Below are positions 44,234-54,737 of a stretch of 60,833 nucleotides of DNA, piece after piece. Within the stretch, counting starts at the first letter, position 1, and every line of letters starts with the position of its first letter. A program made the translations under genes and the position numbers. The notes beneath the pieces were generated by a model, which worked only from the letters and a program-made list of their open reading frames with translations, was not told where the DNA came from and did not search any database. Source of the stretch: Planctomycetaceae bacterium (lineage in GTDB: Bacteria; Planctomycetota; Planctomycetia; Planctomycetales; Planctomycetaceae); contig PBOU01000129.1 in assembly GCA_002724415.1 (NCBI GenBank), positions 9,587 to 70,419 of the forward strand. Direction: 5' to 3'.

Positions 44234-44947
44234 TCATCCGACCAGTGCCTTCATCTCACGCACGGCTCGTTCGAGTCCCACCAGCACGGCGCGGGCGATG
44301 ATCGAGTGCCCGATGTTGAATTCGCAGATCCCCGGAATTGCGGCGATGCGGGAGACGTTGCGGTAGGTCAGGCCGTGCCCCATGTGGAGCACCAGCCCCG
44401 CTTCCCGGGTCGACTCGGCTGCCGCCACCAGGGCCGCAAATTCGCGGTCGGTGTCTTCCTCGGAGACCGCATCGGCATAGGCACCGGTGTGCAACTCGAC
44501 CGCGTCGGCACCGAGGGCAGCCGCAGCGGCGATTTGTTCGGCGACCGGATCGACAAACAGGCTGACCTCCATTCCCGCATCCTGCAGTTTCCGGCACGCC
44601 GTCGCGATCCGGTCTTCCTGTCCCAGGACGTCCAGCCCGCCCTCGGTGGTGATCTCCTGCCGCTTCTCGGGAACAAGCGTGCACTGGTCGGGCAGGGTTT
44701 CCAGTGCGATCCCGATGATCTCCTCCTCGGCTGCCATCTCGAGGTTCAACTTCACCTGGACCGTTTCCTTGAGCAGCCGGACATCACGGTCAATGATGTG
44801 GCGGCGGTCTTCCCGGAGGTGGATCGTGATTCCATCGGCACCGCCCAGTTCGGCCAGGGCAGCGGCCCATACCGGATCGGGTTCGACGGTCTGCCGTGCC
44901 TGGCGGATCGTGGCCACGTGGTCGATGTTGACTCCCAGGCCTGGCAT
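44234..44947 (-). CDS. pdxJ: Pyridoxine 5'-phosphate synthase
   Basis: [101 protein letters not shown]. Confidence 0.96.
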   Translation of the reverse strand: MPGLGVNIDHVATIRQARQTVEPDPVWAAALAELGGADGITIHLREDRRHIIDRDVRLLKETVQVKLNLEMAAEEEIIGIALETLPDQCTLVPEKRQEITTEGGLDVLGQEDRIATACRKLQDAGMEVSLFVDPVAEQIAAAAALGADAVELHTGAYADAVSEEDTDREFAALVAAAESTREAGLVLHMGHGLTYRNVSRIAAIPGICEFNIGHSIIARAVLVGLERAVREMKALVG

Positions 44948-45080
44948 CGCGAATCTCTTTCTTGGCAGGAAACCCGTTGTCTCGGTCAATCGTACAGGCC
45001 GCTGCCGGTGTCCAACAACCTGCCCGCCCGCCTTCGATCCGTTCGATTGCCCTGAACCCGGGCCGGAAAGCTGACGGCAC

Positions 45081-45299
45081 ATGAATGAGCAGCAGTTGAT
45101 CGGATTGGTCGTGGCCGTGTTGGGTTGCGTGGGCTGGTACCACCAGCGGTGGTTGCTCGAGCGGACTCCCAAGGGTCGGCGGCTGGTCGGCTGGTTTGGT
45201 CTTGTGGGCGGGGCCCGGGTGCTTCGGTTGTTGCTGGCGGCGGTCGTGGTGTTCGGAGTCCTGCTGGCCGGCGATGTGATCGGTCCGCGGGGTGGGTAG
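45081..45299 (+). CDS. Small putative membrane protein (72 aa)
   Basis: Two hydrophobic segments ([36 protein letters not shown]); only ORF context supports it. Confidence 0.45.
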   Translation: MNEQQLIGLVVAVLGCVGWYHQRWLLERTPKGRRLVGWFGLVGGARVLRLLLAAVVVFGVLLAGDVIGPRGG

Positions 45300-45404
45300 C
45301 TGTCGGCAGCCAATCCGCACGAGGGGGTTTGCAGCGGTGTGGGTGATCGTCGACAATAGGATTGAAGACCGGGAATCGAGAATGGGAAATACGGGAGCGA
45401 TCCG

Positions 45405-46151
45405 ATGAGTCGACACGTGAAGATCGTGATCAGTGGTTGTGTGCTGGTGGCCGTGGCACTGGGGCTTGGAAGCGGGCTCGAGGCCCAGACGGAAAAAAAG
45501 ACCAACAGCAAACGCGTGGTCAAAGGACGCAAGTCACGGGGGAAGACAACCCGGAAATCGGCCAGCACCAAGTCCATTGACGTGAAAGTGCAGCGGTTCC
45601 AGGAGTCGTTTGTTCGTGAGGCGGCCGGGTTGGCCAACCAGTACGAGGAGGCCGGGAACCTGGTCAAGACCCGTCGGATGCTCGAACTGATTTTGAAACT
45701 TTCGCCCGAGGTCAAGGGGGTGCGCGCCAAGATCAAGCAGATCGACGAGGAGATGCTCTCGGCCAACGAGTTGACCGTGGACGTCGACACATCACGAGGC
45801 TGGGGCCAGCCGGTGGCTGCGGTGTACAAGGGCCAGCCCTTTCGGATCCAGGCCGTTGGGGATTACCGGTTCGTGACCAGCCTGCCGGTGGGACCGGCCG
45901 GTTTTTCTGTTGCCGACACGTCTCGCGACATGGCCGAGGGAATCCGTTGTGGGGCCCTGGTCGGTGTGATTGTGCCGGCGCCGGAAGGTGGCAAGAAGCC
46001 CAAGCCGGGCAAGCCGTTCCTGGTCGGGACCGGCGGAACCATCACGCCTCGTGAGAGCGGTCTGTTGTTCCTGAAGATCAATGCTCCGGCTGGCCACAAG
46101 AGCAACGGGCGGTTGAAGGTCCGGATGACCGGCACCGTTCGCAAGCCGTAA
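45405..46151 (+). CDS. Hypothetical secreted protein
   Basis: Signal peptide ([24 protein letters not shown]), basic linker, then '[31 protein letters not shown]' and beta-rich C-terminus. Confidence 0.65.
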   Translation: MSRHVKIVISGCVLVAVALGLGSGLEAQTEKKTNSKRVVKGRKSRGKTTRKSASTKSIDVKVQRFQESFVREAAGLANQYEEAGNLVKTRRMLELILKLSPEVKGVRAKIKQIDEEMLSANELTVDVDTSRGWGQPVAAVYKGQPFRIQAVGDYRFVTSLPVGPAGFSVADTSRDMAEGIRCGALVGVIVPAPEGGKKPKPGKPFLVGTGGTITPRESGLLFLKINAPAGHKSNGRLKVRMTGTVRKP

Positions 46152-46180
46152 GCGGTGGTCCTGCTGGTGACGAGGTATTC

Positions 46181-47128
46181 GTGATGAGCGTCTCGACGCG
46201 ACGGCTGAATGTGGGGTTGATCGGTGCGGGACGGTCCGGGCGGTTCCACTTCCAGCGGTTGTGTCTTCGCGGCGACCTGGTGCCGGTGGCGGTGGTGTCC
46301 GGGGGGCCGGAAGAGTTGTCCGTCGCCGATCCGTCCGGGTGTCGCGTCGTGGCGGATGACCACGAGTTGCTGGCCGACGAGAGCATTGACCTGGTGCTGG
46401 CCACCTCGCGCGACCCCGGCCGTATCGAGACGGTGCGGCGGGCCATCGACCTGGGTCGGCCCGTCGCGGTGTCCTCTCCATTGACCGAGCAGGAGTTGGC
46501 CCTGGTTTCCGAAAGCGAGCCCCCGGCACGGTTGCTGGTGCTGTCGGAGTGCCTGGCCGACGCGGATTTCCAGGTGGCGCTGGCGGAAGTCCGCCGGGGT
46601 GGCCTGGGCCAACCCCGGACACTGGCTCACAGCACCTGGGGATTCACCGGTACCGGATCGATGACAACGTCCGGCGAGGAATTGCCGGCCTCGTTGCTCG
46701 AGCGGCTCGAACAGCTGTTGTTGTTGTGCGACGTTGAGCCGTTGTCGGTTTCGGCTCGACTTCTGGTTGGAGCGAAAGAACCGGAGGGGATTGGCATCGT
46801 GGCCCGGTTTTCCGGAGGGATGACGGCCAATCTGGAGTACCACCCGTCGAGCCCGGTGCCGCTGGCGACCGGCTGGGTGATCGCCGGGACCACCGGGGGC
46901 TATCGAGATTGCGAACTGTTCGCGTTGACTGACGACGAGGAGGTCTACGGGACGCCGCTGGAGTCGGGCTCGATCGATCTCGATCGGGTCTACGACGACA
47001 TCGTGTTGCAGTGGGACGATGCCTCGCATCACGGCGAGGTGTTGAACCGGGCCGACCGACTGGTGCGTTTCATTTCCGCGGTCCGTGAATCGCTGTCGCG
47101 GGGGACCGATGTCGAGGTGGCATCCTAG
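46181..47128 (+). CDS. Gfo/Idh/MocA family oxidoreductase
   Basis: LNVGLIGAGRSGRFHFQRLCLRGDLVPVAVV Rossmann motif; RRAIDLGRPVAVSSPLT. Confidence 0.82.
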   Translation: MMSVSTRRLNVGLIGAGRSGRFHFQRLCLRGDLVPVAVVSGGPEELSVADPSGCRVVADDHELLADESIDLVLATSRDPGRIETVRRAIDLGRPVAVSSPLTEQELALVSESEPPARLLVLSECLADADFQVALAEVRRGGLGQPRTLAHSTWGFTGTGSMTTSGEELPASLLERLEQLLLLCDVEPLSVSARLLVGAKEPEGIGIVARFSGGMTANLEYHPSSPVPLATGWVIAGTTGGYRDCELFALTDDEEVYGTPLESGSIDLDRVYDDIVLQWDDASHHGEVLNRADRLVRFISAVRESLSRGTDVEVAS

Positions 47129-48171
47129 AGGAAGTCGATCACCCGTTCCTGGGCCAGTCTCGCGACGGCAAACGCACACGCGGCGGTGGCGACGTCTCCG
47201 GAGAAACAGTCCCCCAGGTCGATCTGCCGGGACGCAGCAAGGTCGCGATGTGCGGCGACAAGGCGACGGGCCAGAAAACTCCCGCTTCCACTGATCAGGA
47301 TGGTTTCCAGGGGGTACGGGTCGTCCTGGGAGATGCCAATCACACGGGTCACCGCCCGGACCAGCCGCTCGAGTTGAATCGAGGCAATCTGTTGGGCAAC
47401 CTCCAGCAGTTGATCGTCACCGATTTCGGTCGTGTCGCAACACAGCATCCGGGCCAGGCGACTGGAGGCGTTGGCGCGCGTGGCCGGACGGCCGTCGGCG
47501 GTGTCACAACATCCGGCGTCTTCCTGCTGGTCGCCGGTCAACAGGTAAACATCCCGGGTCGTCGCGAACAGTTCGGCGGCCAGTCCGATCGGGTGGTCAT
47601 CCAGGGTGACCTGGTTGGCGAGTGAACACACCGGCGTTCGACCCACCCCGGTGTAGACCAGTTCGTGGCTGGCTAGACGTTGGCGGTCGGTGCGGCCCCA
47701 CGGAATGGGAATCCCGTCCTGGATCGGGATGATGTCGGTGGTGGTGGTGCCAATGTCGATCAGCAACGCGTCACCCTTCTCGGCGAGCCGTCCGCTGAAA
47801 GTGGCCAACGCGTGCCAGTTGGCGGCGGCCACAAATTGCGACAGTTCCATTGCATCGGCGACTGTCACGAATTCGCCACCGGTCTGCCAGACAACAACCG
47901 GTCGTCCGGATGCCGCGTGGAGCACCGATTCGAGAATCCGTCGGACCCCGTCCTCCTTGGTCTGGAAGCAGTCGGCCAATTCGGCGGTCATCGTCACCGC
48001 CAGGGCGTCGGCGGTGGGCAGGCTGGCAAGCAGGCTGTTGAGTTGTTCGCCGAGACGCTCGGGTTCGCGCCAGATGGCGAATGCCCGGGAGGCGGCCTGG
48101 CCATCGACGCTGGCCGCTTTCAGGTTGGCTCCGCCGATGTCCAGGCCGATGATGTGCTGGTTGGTCGTCAT
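47125..48171 (-). CDS. H4MPT-linked C1 transfer pathway protein (COG1548, hydantoinase-like; MfnF-like)
   Basis: HIIGLDIGGANLKAASVDGQAASRAFAIWREPERL, ALAVTMTAELADCFQTKEDGV, DALLIDIGTTTTDIIPIQDG, LVYTGVGRTPVCSL. Confidence 0.88.
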   Translation of the reverse strand: MTTNQHIIGLDIGGANLKAASVDGQAASRAFAIWREPERLGEQLNSLLASLPTADALAVTMTAELADCFQTKEDGVRRILESVLHAASGRPVVVWQTGGEFVTVADAMELSQFVAAANWHALATFSGRLAEKGDALLIDIGTTTTDIIPIQDGIPIPWGRTDRQRLASHELVYTGVGRTPVCSLANQVTLDDHPIGLAAELFATTRDVYLLTGDQQEDAGCCDTADGRPATRANASSRLARMLCCDTTEIGDDQLLEVAQQIASIQLERLVRAVTRVIGISQDDPYPLETILISGSGSFLARRLVAAHRDLAASRQIDLGDCFSGDVATAACAFAVARLAQERVIDFL

Positions 48172-48180
48172 CAGGTGCTG

Positions 48181-49185
48181 CTAGTTGAGAGGGATCAGGG
48201 TTCCACTCGAGGTGAATTCGATGGGTTCATCCTGCCAATGGTCCCCCGGACGGTTGATCGGTGGCACCTCGTGAGGGCAGGTGACGTAGTGGCTCAGGGC
48301 GAAATTGGTGGCCAATTGCCGGTATCCCAGGAACGAGGTCGTCAGTCTCGGGTTGATTTCGAGAATCACGGGCTGGTTCTCGTCGTCCACCAGCAGGTCC
48401 ACTCCAACCCATCCACACGGGTTGCCGATACAGCCGCAGGCGTCGAGAGCCAGTTTGCTGACGGCTTGCGAGACCGGTGAATCCAATGGGAAGCATGGGA
48501 CGCGACCGCCGCGGTAGGTGAAGAGGCCGTCGGTACTGAGATGTTGCTGGGCGACGGGCAGGCTGACGGTGTGAGGATCGCCACACAGGACGGCAACCGA
48601 GACGTGTTGTCCCGACAAGAGCGGCTGGACCACATGGTCGGGGTGTGGAGCCGCGTGGGTCGACGGGCTTGTCGAGATTCCCAGTGATCCGGCTCCGTCA
48701 CGTGGTTTCCAGACGACCCATTCCGATTCCGGAGGTGGCTGGTCGGCGGTGCGGGTTTCGATGGCCGAGAGTCCCGCCTCCCGGAGGCGTCGCGATGTGA
48801 CCAGCTTGTCCGAGCAGAGAGCGAGCGTCTCGGGGCTGCAACCGATCCATGTTCCACCGGCGTCGGCCACCTGCTGGCAACGCTGTTGCAACACGCCATC
48901 GATTTCGGGTGCAATCACCAGGGTGCGATCGCTCGCGGCAGCCAGTTGGACGAAGATGTCCTCGGCCTCTCCGGTGCTCCGGACAAGCGTGACCTCGGTG
49001 TCCTTGACGGGGAACTGGCCCAACCGGTGGTCCCAACTGGTGACGACCTGCGTCCGCTTGTCAGCGGCGAGATCTTCGGCCAGTGCCACCAGCATGGCCT
49101 GTCCCTCGGTGGCCAGTGACCCCACCAGAGGCCGATCGGCCCAGGCACCGCTGGTGATGTACTCGGAGATGAAGACCCGTGGCAA
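48181..49185 (-). CDS. ATP-grasp ligase, MfnD-like (tyramine-glutamate ligase family candidate)
   Basis: VFISEYITSGAWADRPLVGSLATEGQAMLVALAEDLA; CSDKLVTSRRLREAGL, VWKPRDGAGSLGIS, VILEINPRLTTSFLGYRQL (ATP-grasp NPR motif); adjacent to COG1548 gene. Confidence 0.85.
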   Translation of the reverse strand: MPRVFISEYITSGAWADRPLVGSLATEGQAMLVALAEDLAADKRTQVVTSWDHRLGQFPVKDTEVTLVRSTGEAEDIFVQLAAASDRTLVIAPEIDGVLQQRCQQVADAGGTWIGCSPETLALCSDKLVTSRRLREAGLSAIETRTADQPPPESEWVVWKPRDGAGSLGISTSPSTHAAPHPDHVVQPLLSGQHVSVAVLCGDPHTVSLPVAQQHLSTDGLFTYRGGRVPCFPLDSPVSQAVSKLALDACGCIGNPCGWVGVDLLVDDENQPVILEINPRLTTSFLGYRQLATNFALSHYVTCPHEVPPINRPGDHWQDEPIEFTSSGTLIPLN

Positions 49186-49229
49186 GAAGCCATTCCTCGA
49201 TGTGGCTGGTTCGGAGCCCGTCCCGTGGA

Positions 49230-50579
49230 TCAGTCGCGCTGCCTGGCAGCGAAAAGCTGCTGCACCTCGTCGGCGCTGTCGGATTGGACCAGGACGATGG
49301 CCGAGTCACCGGCTTTCAGTTGGTCGTCGCCGCCCGGGACCCAGATTGCCGGTGAACGAACTATGGTTGCGATCAGTCCCCGGGTCAGGGGGAGTTCCTT
49401 GAGCGGGGCCCGTGTGATCTCGGCTCCCTCCCCGACCTCCAATTCCACCACCACGGCACCACCATCAGAGATTTCCCGGCGGCTGATCACCGGTCCACTT
49501 TGCAGGATCGCCAGGATTTCCTCGGCCAACACCTCGCGGGGACTGACGGACTGTCCGATCCCGACCTTGGCCAGGACGTCCGAGTAGTCGGGGCGCCGGA
49601 CGACCGACAGGATCCTCGGGCACCCCATCTCGTTTGCCTCAACCCCGCAGACGATGTTGTCCGCGTCATGACCGGTGCAGGCCACAAACACGCTGGCGGT
49701 GCCGACCCGCGCCTCTTCGAGTTGGCTGCGTCGTGTTGCGTCGGCGTTGAGGACGGTGGAGGTGTCGAGTTGTTCGGCGAGCCATTCGCAGCGTTCCTCG
49801 TCGGTCTCGATCAACGTCACGTGGAAATGCCGACGGTGTTCGAGCACCCGGGCGAGCGAGAAGCCGATTTCACCGCCACCGGCGATGACCACGTGCTGTC
49901 GCGGCGGCGGCTTGTGCTCGAAGATCTGGCGGACCGAGTCGAGTTCACCGAGTCGTCCGATCAGGGTGACACGGTCACCAATCGAGACGACATCATCGGC
50001 GGAGGCGATCACGGTTCGTTCGGAGTTGGTGATCAGTCCGACCAACGTTTCACCGGGAAATTCGAGTTCGTGGAGTCGTCGTCCCGTTGCGTTGGCGTCC
50101 TCCTGGACGGCCACTTCCTGCACTTCGACAGCGCCCTGGGCGAGGTTCTCCAGGGCCAGCAGGCCAGGAACCCGGATCTCTCGCGCCAGTGCCAGGGCGG
50201 TCAGGTTCTCGAGACTGATGAGCCGGGCCAGTCCGAAGTGGTCGGCAATATTGAAGGTGGTGGTGTCCAGGTAGGACGGGTGGTGGATCCGTGAAACGCT
50301 TCGCTCAGCACCCATTTCTCGTGCGATGCTTGCCGAGACAATGTTCACCTCATCGGAACTGGTCAGGGCGAGGCAGAGCGTGGCCGAGGCGACTCCGGCC
50401 TGGAACAGCGTGATGGGGTCGCTGGCGTTGCCACGGACCGTGTGCACATCGAGCCGATCCTGGATCTCGGACAAGGCCGATTTGGATTGGTCAACGACAC
50501 AGACGTTGTGGTGTCGCGCACAGAGTGCTCGGGCAATGGACGTGCCGACGGTACCGGCACCCAGAATGACGATGTTCAT
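49230..50579 (-). CDS. trkA: Trk system potassium transporter regulatory protein TrkA
   Basis: MNIVILGAGTVGTSIARALCARHHNVCVVDQ plus second Rossmann HVVIAGGGEIGFSLARVLEHRRHFHVTLIETDEERCEWLAEQL. Confidence 0.94.
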   Translation of the reverse strand: MNIVILGAGTVGTSIARALCARHHNVCVVDQSKSALSEIQDRLDVHTVRGNASDPITLFQAGVASATLCLALTSSDEVNIVSASIAREMGAERSVSRIHHPSYLDTTTFNIADHFGLARLISLENLTALALAREIRVPGLLALENLAQGAVEVQEVAVQEDANATGRRLHELEFPGETLVGLITNSERTVIASADDVVSIGDRVTLIGRLGELDSVRQIFEHKPPPRQHVVIAGGGEIGFSLARVLEHRRHFHVTLIETDEERCEWLAEQLDTSTVLNADATRRSQLEEARVGTASVFVACTGHDADNIVCGVEANEMGCPRILSVVRRPDYSDVLAKVGIGQSVSPREVLAEEILAILQSGPVISRREISDGGAVVVELEVGEGAEITRAPLKELPLTRGLIATIVRSPAIWVPGGDDQLKAGDSAIVLVQSDSADEVQQLFAARQRD

Positions 50580-50962
50580 GTCGGTTCGCTCGCGGCGTCG
50601 CGTGTCTGGTCACCCGTGATGTGTTCGCATTGCCGGTTGTTCAGGCACTCGTCGGCGATCACCAGATCCTCGAGCACCCGCCCACCGACAATGGTCTCCT
50701 CCACGATCCGTGGCACGTCCTCTAGCGTCACGCCCCCGTAGAAAGTTCCCTGAGGATAGATGGCCACCACGGGGCCGTGTTCGCACTGGTCGAGGCATCC
50801 CGCGGAGTTGGCCCGGACGGCCGGTTTCAGACCCCGGCTTGCAATCGCGGCCTTCAGCGCGGACCGGAGTTGCGCCGATCCGTCAGGATCGCAGCAGCCA
50901 CGACTGTGATCGGGGCTGCGCTGATTGCAGCAGACGAAGATATGGTGCGTGAACGCCGCCAT
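50576..50962 (-). CDS. Thioredoxin-like (2Fe-2S) ferredoxin
   Basis: HHIFVCCNQRSPDHSRGCCDPDGSAQLRSALKAAI, VRANSAGCLDQCEHGPVVAIYPQGTFYGGVTLEDVPRIVEE. Confidence 0.9.
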   Translation of the reverse strand: MAAFTHHIFVCCNQRSPDHSRGCCDPDGSAQLRSALKAAIASRGLKPAVRANSAGCLDQCEHGPVVAIYPQGTFYGGVTLEDVPRIVEETIVGGRVLEDLVIADECLNNRQCEHITGDQTRDAASEPT

Positions 50963-51089
50963 GAACTCATTTGTACTCCCTTGATCGGGCAATGGCCAGC
51001 GACGTAATATGGGCCGCCCGGTCGGGAGACAAAGTCGTCCCCGCGGTGGTGAAGGCCGATCCCAGCCACAAACAACGGACGTCTGATCG

Positions 51090-51788
51090 ATGTGGGTCAA
51101 GGTCTGCGGGATCCGCAACCAGTCGACCGCCACGGCCCTGGCCGGTTTGCCCGAGGGTGATCGTCCCGATGCCGTCGGGTTGAATTTCTTTCCCGGCAGC
51201 CGGCGGTGCATCGACATCACCATGGCCCGGTCGATCCTGGCTTCGCTGGACGGGAGGATCGAGCCGGTTGGGCTGTTCGTCAACGCGCCGTTGCGGCAGG
51301 TGGTTTCGTTTCAAGGGGACTTGAACCTGCCGATCCTGCAGTTGCACGGGGACGAGTCGCCAGAATACGTGGCTGAGGTGCAACAGTCGTGTCAGGGCGT
51401 TCGGATCCTGAGGGCGATGCGGGTCGGCGAGGCGGGGCTGGGCGAGCTGGAGGATTACCTGGGGCGTTGCCACGTCCTGGGAGTGGCTCTGGATGGGTGC
51501 CTGGTCGATGCCAGCGTGGACGGCCAGTTCGGTGGAACGGGTGAGTCACCACCCTGGTCGTTGCTGGCGACCGACTACCGGGCTGTCGCCTGGCCACCGC
51601 TGCTGTTGGCTGGAGGATTGCGACCCGATAATGTCGGCCGTGCCATTCGCGAGGTGTCTCCAGCGGGAGTCGACACCGCCAGTGGCGTGGAGAACACCGA
51701 CGGGGACAAGGACATGGAGGCGGTCGTGGAGTTCGTCAGGAACGCGCGTGCGGCGGCCAGTGAGACCGAGGAGAAACTGGATGGCTGA
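51090..51788 (+). CDS. trpF: Phosphoribosylanthranilate isomerase
   Basis: WVKVCGIRNQSTATAL, VGLNFFPGSRRCI, VGLFVNAPLRQV, LQLHGDESPEYV, LLAGGLRPDNVGRAIREVSPAGVDTASGVE. Confidence 0.95.
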   Translation: MWVKVCGIRNQSTATALAGLPEGDRPDAVGLNFFPGSRRCIDITMARSILASLDGRIEPVGLFVNAPLRQVVSFQGDLNLPILQLHGDESPEYVAEVQQSCQGVRILRAMRVGEAGLGELEDYLGRCHVLGVALDGCLVDASVDGQFGGTGESPPWSLLATDYRAVAWPPLLLAGGLRPDNVGRAIREVSPAGVDTASGVENTDGDKDMEAVVEFVRNARAAASETEEKLDG

Positions 51789-53076
51789 TATTGGACCGTT
51801 CCGGGGATGGCGATACGGGCTGGAACAGGTCGGGTCACTCGCCGACGTCGTGGCTCCACCCTACGACGTGATCGACGCCGTGGCCCAGGACCGGCTTTAC
51901 CAGCAGCACCCGTGCAACGTGGTGCGGCTGATTCTCAACCGGGCTGAGCCGGGAGACGTTTCCGAGTCGGCTCGATACGAGCGGGCTGCCGGGTTCTTGG
52001 ATCGTTGGCAAACCGACGGCGTGCTGGTTCGTGATGAGGCTCCCTCGCTGTACGTTTATCACCAGCAGTTCACCTGGGAGGGTGTGTCCTATGACCGCCG
52101 TGGTTTCCTGGGACGGATTCGACTGGAAGAATTTGGCACCGGCAGTGTGTTTCCCCACGAGCAAACGATGCCCGGTCCCAAGGCCGACCGCCTGGCGTTG
52201 TGGGAGCATGGTCGCACCTGTCTCTCGCCGGTCTTTGGCCTGTACCCTGCCGATGCCACAAGCGTGCAGGGGCCACTGGATGCCGCTTGCAGCGGCACGC
52301 CGGCCCACGAGGTCGTTGATGATGATGGCGTGATTCACCGGTTGTGGGCGGTTGACGATGCCGAGGCGATTGCTGCCGCGTGTGGAGCGTTGGCCGACGT
52401 GCCGGTTTTTATCGCCGACGGTCATCATCGCTACGAGACGGCTCTCAACTACCGTCGGGCTCATCCGCAGGTGGACGCTGCCGGCTACACGATGATGATG
52501 ATGGTGGCCATGAACGATCCCGGGCTGGCGATCCTGCCCACACACAGGCTGATCAGCGGGGTCGACGGACTTGATGCCGTGCGATTGAAAGAGTTGCTCA
52601 GCGCGCATTTCGAGGTCAGCGAGATGGGTGAGGGCCGCGAGGCGGCCCGGACGGCGTGGACACAGATCGAGGCGACCGGAGACCAGGGGGCCCTGGCCCT
52701 GGGCACCTCGTCGGACCACCAGTGGTTGCTGGCCCGATTGAAGGATCCCACCGTGATGTCCCAGCTGGCCGTCGATCGCAGTGACGACTGGCGTGGGCTG
52801 GGTGTCAGTCGCCTGCACACGCTTTTGGTTGATGAGATTCTGAGCAAGGCCTATTCCGACGGTGACGTCGAGTGTCGGTACGTGCACCTGCTGGATGAGG
52901 TGGACGAGGCGGTCGAGGGCGGTGCGGTGCCACTGGCGGTGCTGGTTGCTCCGGCGTCGCTGGAGCATGTCCGGACGATCGCCTCGAAACTGGAGACCAT
53001 GCCTCCCAAAAGCACGTTTTTCTATCCCAAGCTTCTCTCCGGCCTGGTCTTTTACCCGCTGGGTGACAATGGCTGA
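51781..53076 (+). CDS. DUF1015 family protein
   Basis: IGPFRGWRYGLEQVGSLADVVAPPYDVI, NVVRLILNRAEPGD, FIADGHHRYETALNYR, VFYPLGDN; start overlaps the trpF stop. Confidence 0.94.
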   Translation: MADIGPFRGWRYGLEQVGSLADVVAPPYDVIDAVAQDRLYQQHPCNVVRLILNRAEPGDVSESARYERAAGFLDRWQTDGVLVRDEAPSLYVYHQQFTWEGVSYDRRGFLGRIRLEEFGTGSVFPHEQTMPGPKADRLALWEHGRTCLSPVFGLYPADATSVQGPLDAACSGTPAHEVVDDDGVIHRLWAVDDAEAIAAACGALADVPVFIADGHHRYETALNYRRAHPQVDAAGYTMMMMVAMNDPGLAILPTHRLISGVDGLDAVRLKELLSAHFEVSEMGEGREAARTAWTQIEATGDQGALALGTSSDHQWLLARLKDPTVMSQLAVDRSDDWRGLGVSRLHTLLVDEILSKAYSDGDVECRYVHLLDEVDEAVEGGAVPLAVLVAPASLEHVRTIASKLETMPPKSTFFYPKLLSGLVFYPLGDNG

Positions 53077-53169
53077 GAACCGTTACGACCGATCGGGAGT
53101 TCGACAGACCCGTGCCAGCGAGAAGTGTCAGCCGTTGAGAATGGCGAGTCGTGTGGCCACAATGGTTGC

Positions 53170-53562
53170 GTGAGCGAGACTGCCAAGACCATCGTATTGA
53201 TCGAAGACGACCGCGAGACGGCCGCGACCTTGGTCGGGGTGCTCGAATCGGCCGGTTACTCGGTCGAGCATGCGATCAACGGGATCGAGGGCCGTAAGCT
53301 GGTCGAGGAGAATGATCCGGGCCTTGTCATCACAGACATGATGATGCCGCGGATGGGCGGCTTTCCGGTGCTCGAGTTCTTGCGGACTCTCGAGCATCCG
53401 CCGCGGGTGATCATGATCACCGCCAACGAGGGCGGTCGACACAAGGCATACGCCGAGATGCTGGGGGTCCACGATTATCTTCGCAAGCCCTTCACCATGG
53501 ACGTGCTGCTCGCCTCTGTCGAGCGAGCTCTTTCCGATGGAACCGGGGATGGACAGGAGTGA
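53170..53562 (+). CDS. Response regulator (receiver domain only)
   Basis: [73 protein letters not shown]. Confidence 0.93.
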   Translation: MSETAKTIVLIEDDRETAATLVGVLESAGYSVEHAINGIEGRKLVEENDPGLVITDMMMPRMGGFPVLEFLRTLEHPPRVIMITANEGGRHKAYAEMLGVHDYLRKPFTMDVLLASVERALSDGTGDGQE

Positions 53563-53574
53563 ACTCGGCCCGGT

Positions 53575-53895
53575 TCATTCGACCCCAAGATGGCTTTCCG
53601 TCTGCCGCGCCTTCTCGGACATGAACCAGCGACGGTACCAGGGATCGGGGTCCTTTTCGGCCACGTGGGCCGCCTTGGCCTCGCGAGTGAACTCCTGCCA
53701 CTTGTCCTCGGACTCATCGGTCGCATCGCGATAATCATGAGGCGAAGGAGTGAATTGTCGGGTGAATTGCCTGGTCGAAGCGCGGGTCGAGTCGATTGCC
53801 GACTGGCAACCGGTGCTCCACACCAACAAAACCACGAGCATCGAACCGAAGCTGATACGGACAAAGACGTTGGCGGTTGTATGCTGGAAAGTCAT
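53575..53895 (-). CDS. Small putative lipoprotein
   Basis: MTFQHTTANVFVRISFGSMLVVLLVWSTGCQS lipobox-like; convergent with response regulator. Confidence 0.6.
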   Translation of the reverse strand: MTFQHTTANVFVRISFGSMLVVLLVWSTGCQSAIDSTRASTRQFTRQFTPSPHDYRDATDESEDKWQEFTREAKAAHVAEKDPDPWYRRWFMSEKARQTESHLGVE

Positions 53896-53996
53896 CTGAT
53901 CCTCGCTCGTCCCCTGTGCGAGGCGGTATTCTGTTGAAAACGGGTTGAGCGTCCAGAGCGATTCTGCGTGGACGGGCTCGTGGCTGATTTGAAGGG

Positions 53997-54737
53997 TTGA
54001 TGATGTCGGATGATTCGAATGTCGCCGGAGCGGTAGACAGCGGTGAGCCCCTGGACCTGCTTGTTGTGGCGGCACATCCCGATGACGCTGAGATCAGCGT
54101 GGGCGGGGTGATCCTGTCTTCGGTCGCCGCCGGGCGTCGTGTCGGCGTGCTCGAGTTGACCAACGGTGAACCCACTCCGAGGGGAACCGTTGAACGCCGT
54201 GCCGCTGAAACCGCTGCAGCAACCGAGGTGCTTGGTGTGACCTGGCGGGGGAACCTGGGACTGCCCAATCGCAGCCTGCAGGCTGACCTGCAGGCACGAC
54301 AACAGTTGGCCGAGGTGTTCCGGTTGACGCGTCCCGCGGTCATCCTGGCACCATACTGGGAGGACGCGCATCCGGATCATGTTGCTGCCAGTCAACTGGT
54401 CGACGACGCGCGTTTCTGGAGCAAGCTGAGCAAGACGGAAATGGTTGGCGAGCGATTCTGGCCTCCGCGTTTGTATTACTACTTCAGCATCCACCTGCGT
54501 ATTCATCCCCGGCCGTCGTTTGTCTTTGATATCAGTGACTGTATCGACGCCAAGATGAAGGCGGTCAGTTGTTACCAGAGCCAGGTGATTGAAGGGCGGA
54601 GCACGGAGTTTCCGACGGTGTTGGACGACATTCGTGATTGTGCACGCTACTGGGGCTGGTCGATTGGCCGACACTACGGGGAACCGTTGCTGAGTCGTGA
54701 GGAAATCGGTGTGTCGGCGCTCGAGGTGATCTGCTGA
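53997..54737 (+). CDS. PIG-L family deacetylase (BshB1-like)
   Basis: [79 protein letters not shown]. Confidence 0.92.
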   Translation: MMMSDDSNVAGAVDSGEPLDLLVVAAHPDDAEISVGGVILSSVAAGRRVGVLELTNGEPTPRGTVERRAAETAAATEVLGVTWRGNLGLPNRSLQADLQARQQLAEVFRLTRPAVILAPYWEDAHPDHVAASQLVDDARFWSKLSKTEMVGERFWPPRLYYYFSIHLRIHPRPSFVFDISDCIDAKMKAVSCYQSQVIEGRSTEFPTVLDDIRDCARYWGWSIGRHYGEPLLSREEIGVSALEVIC

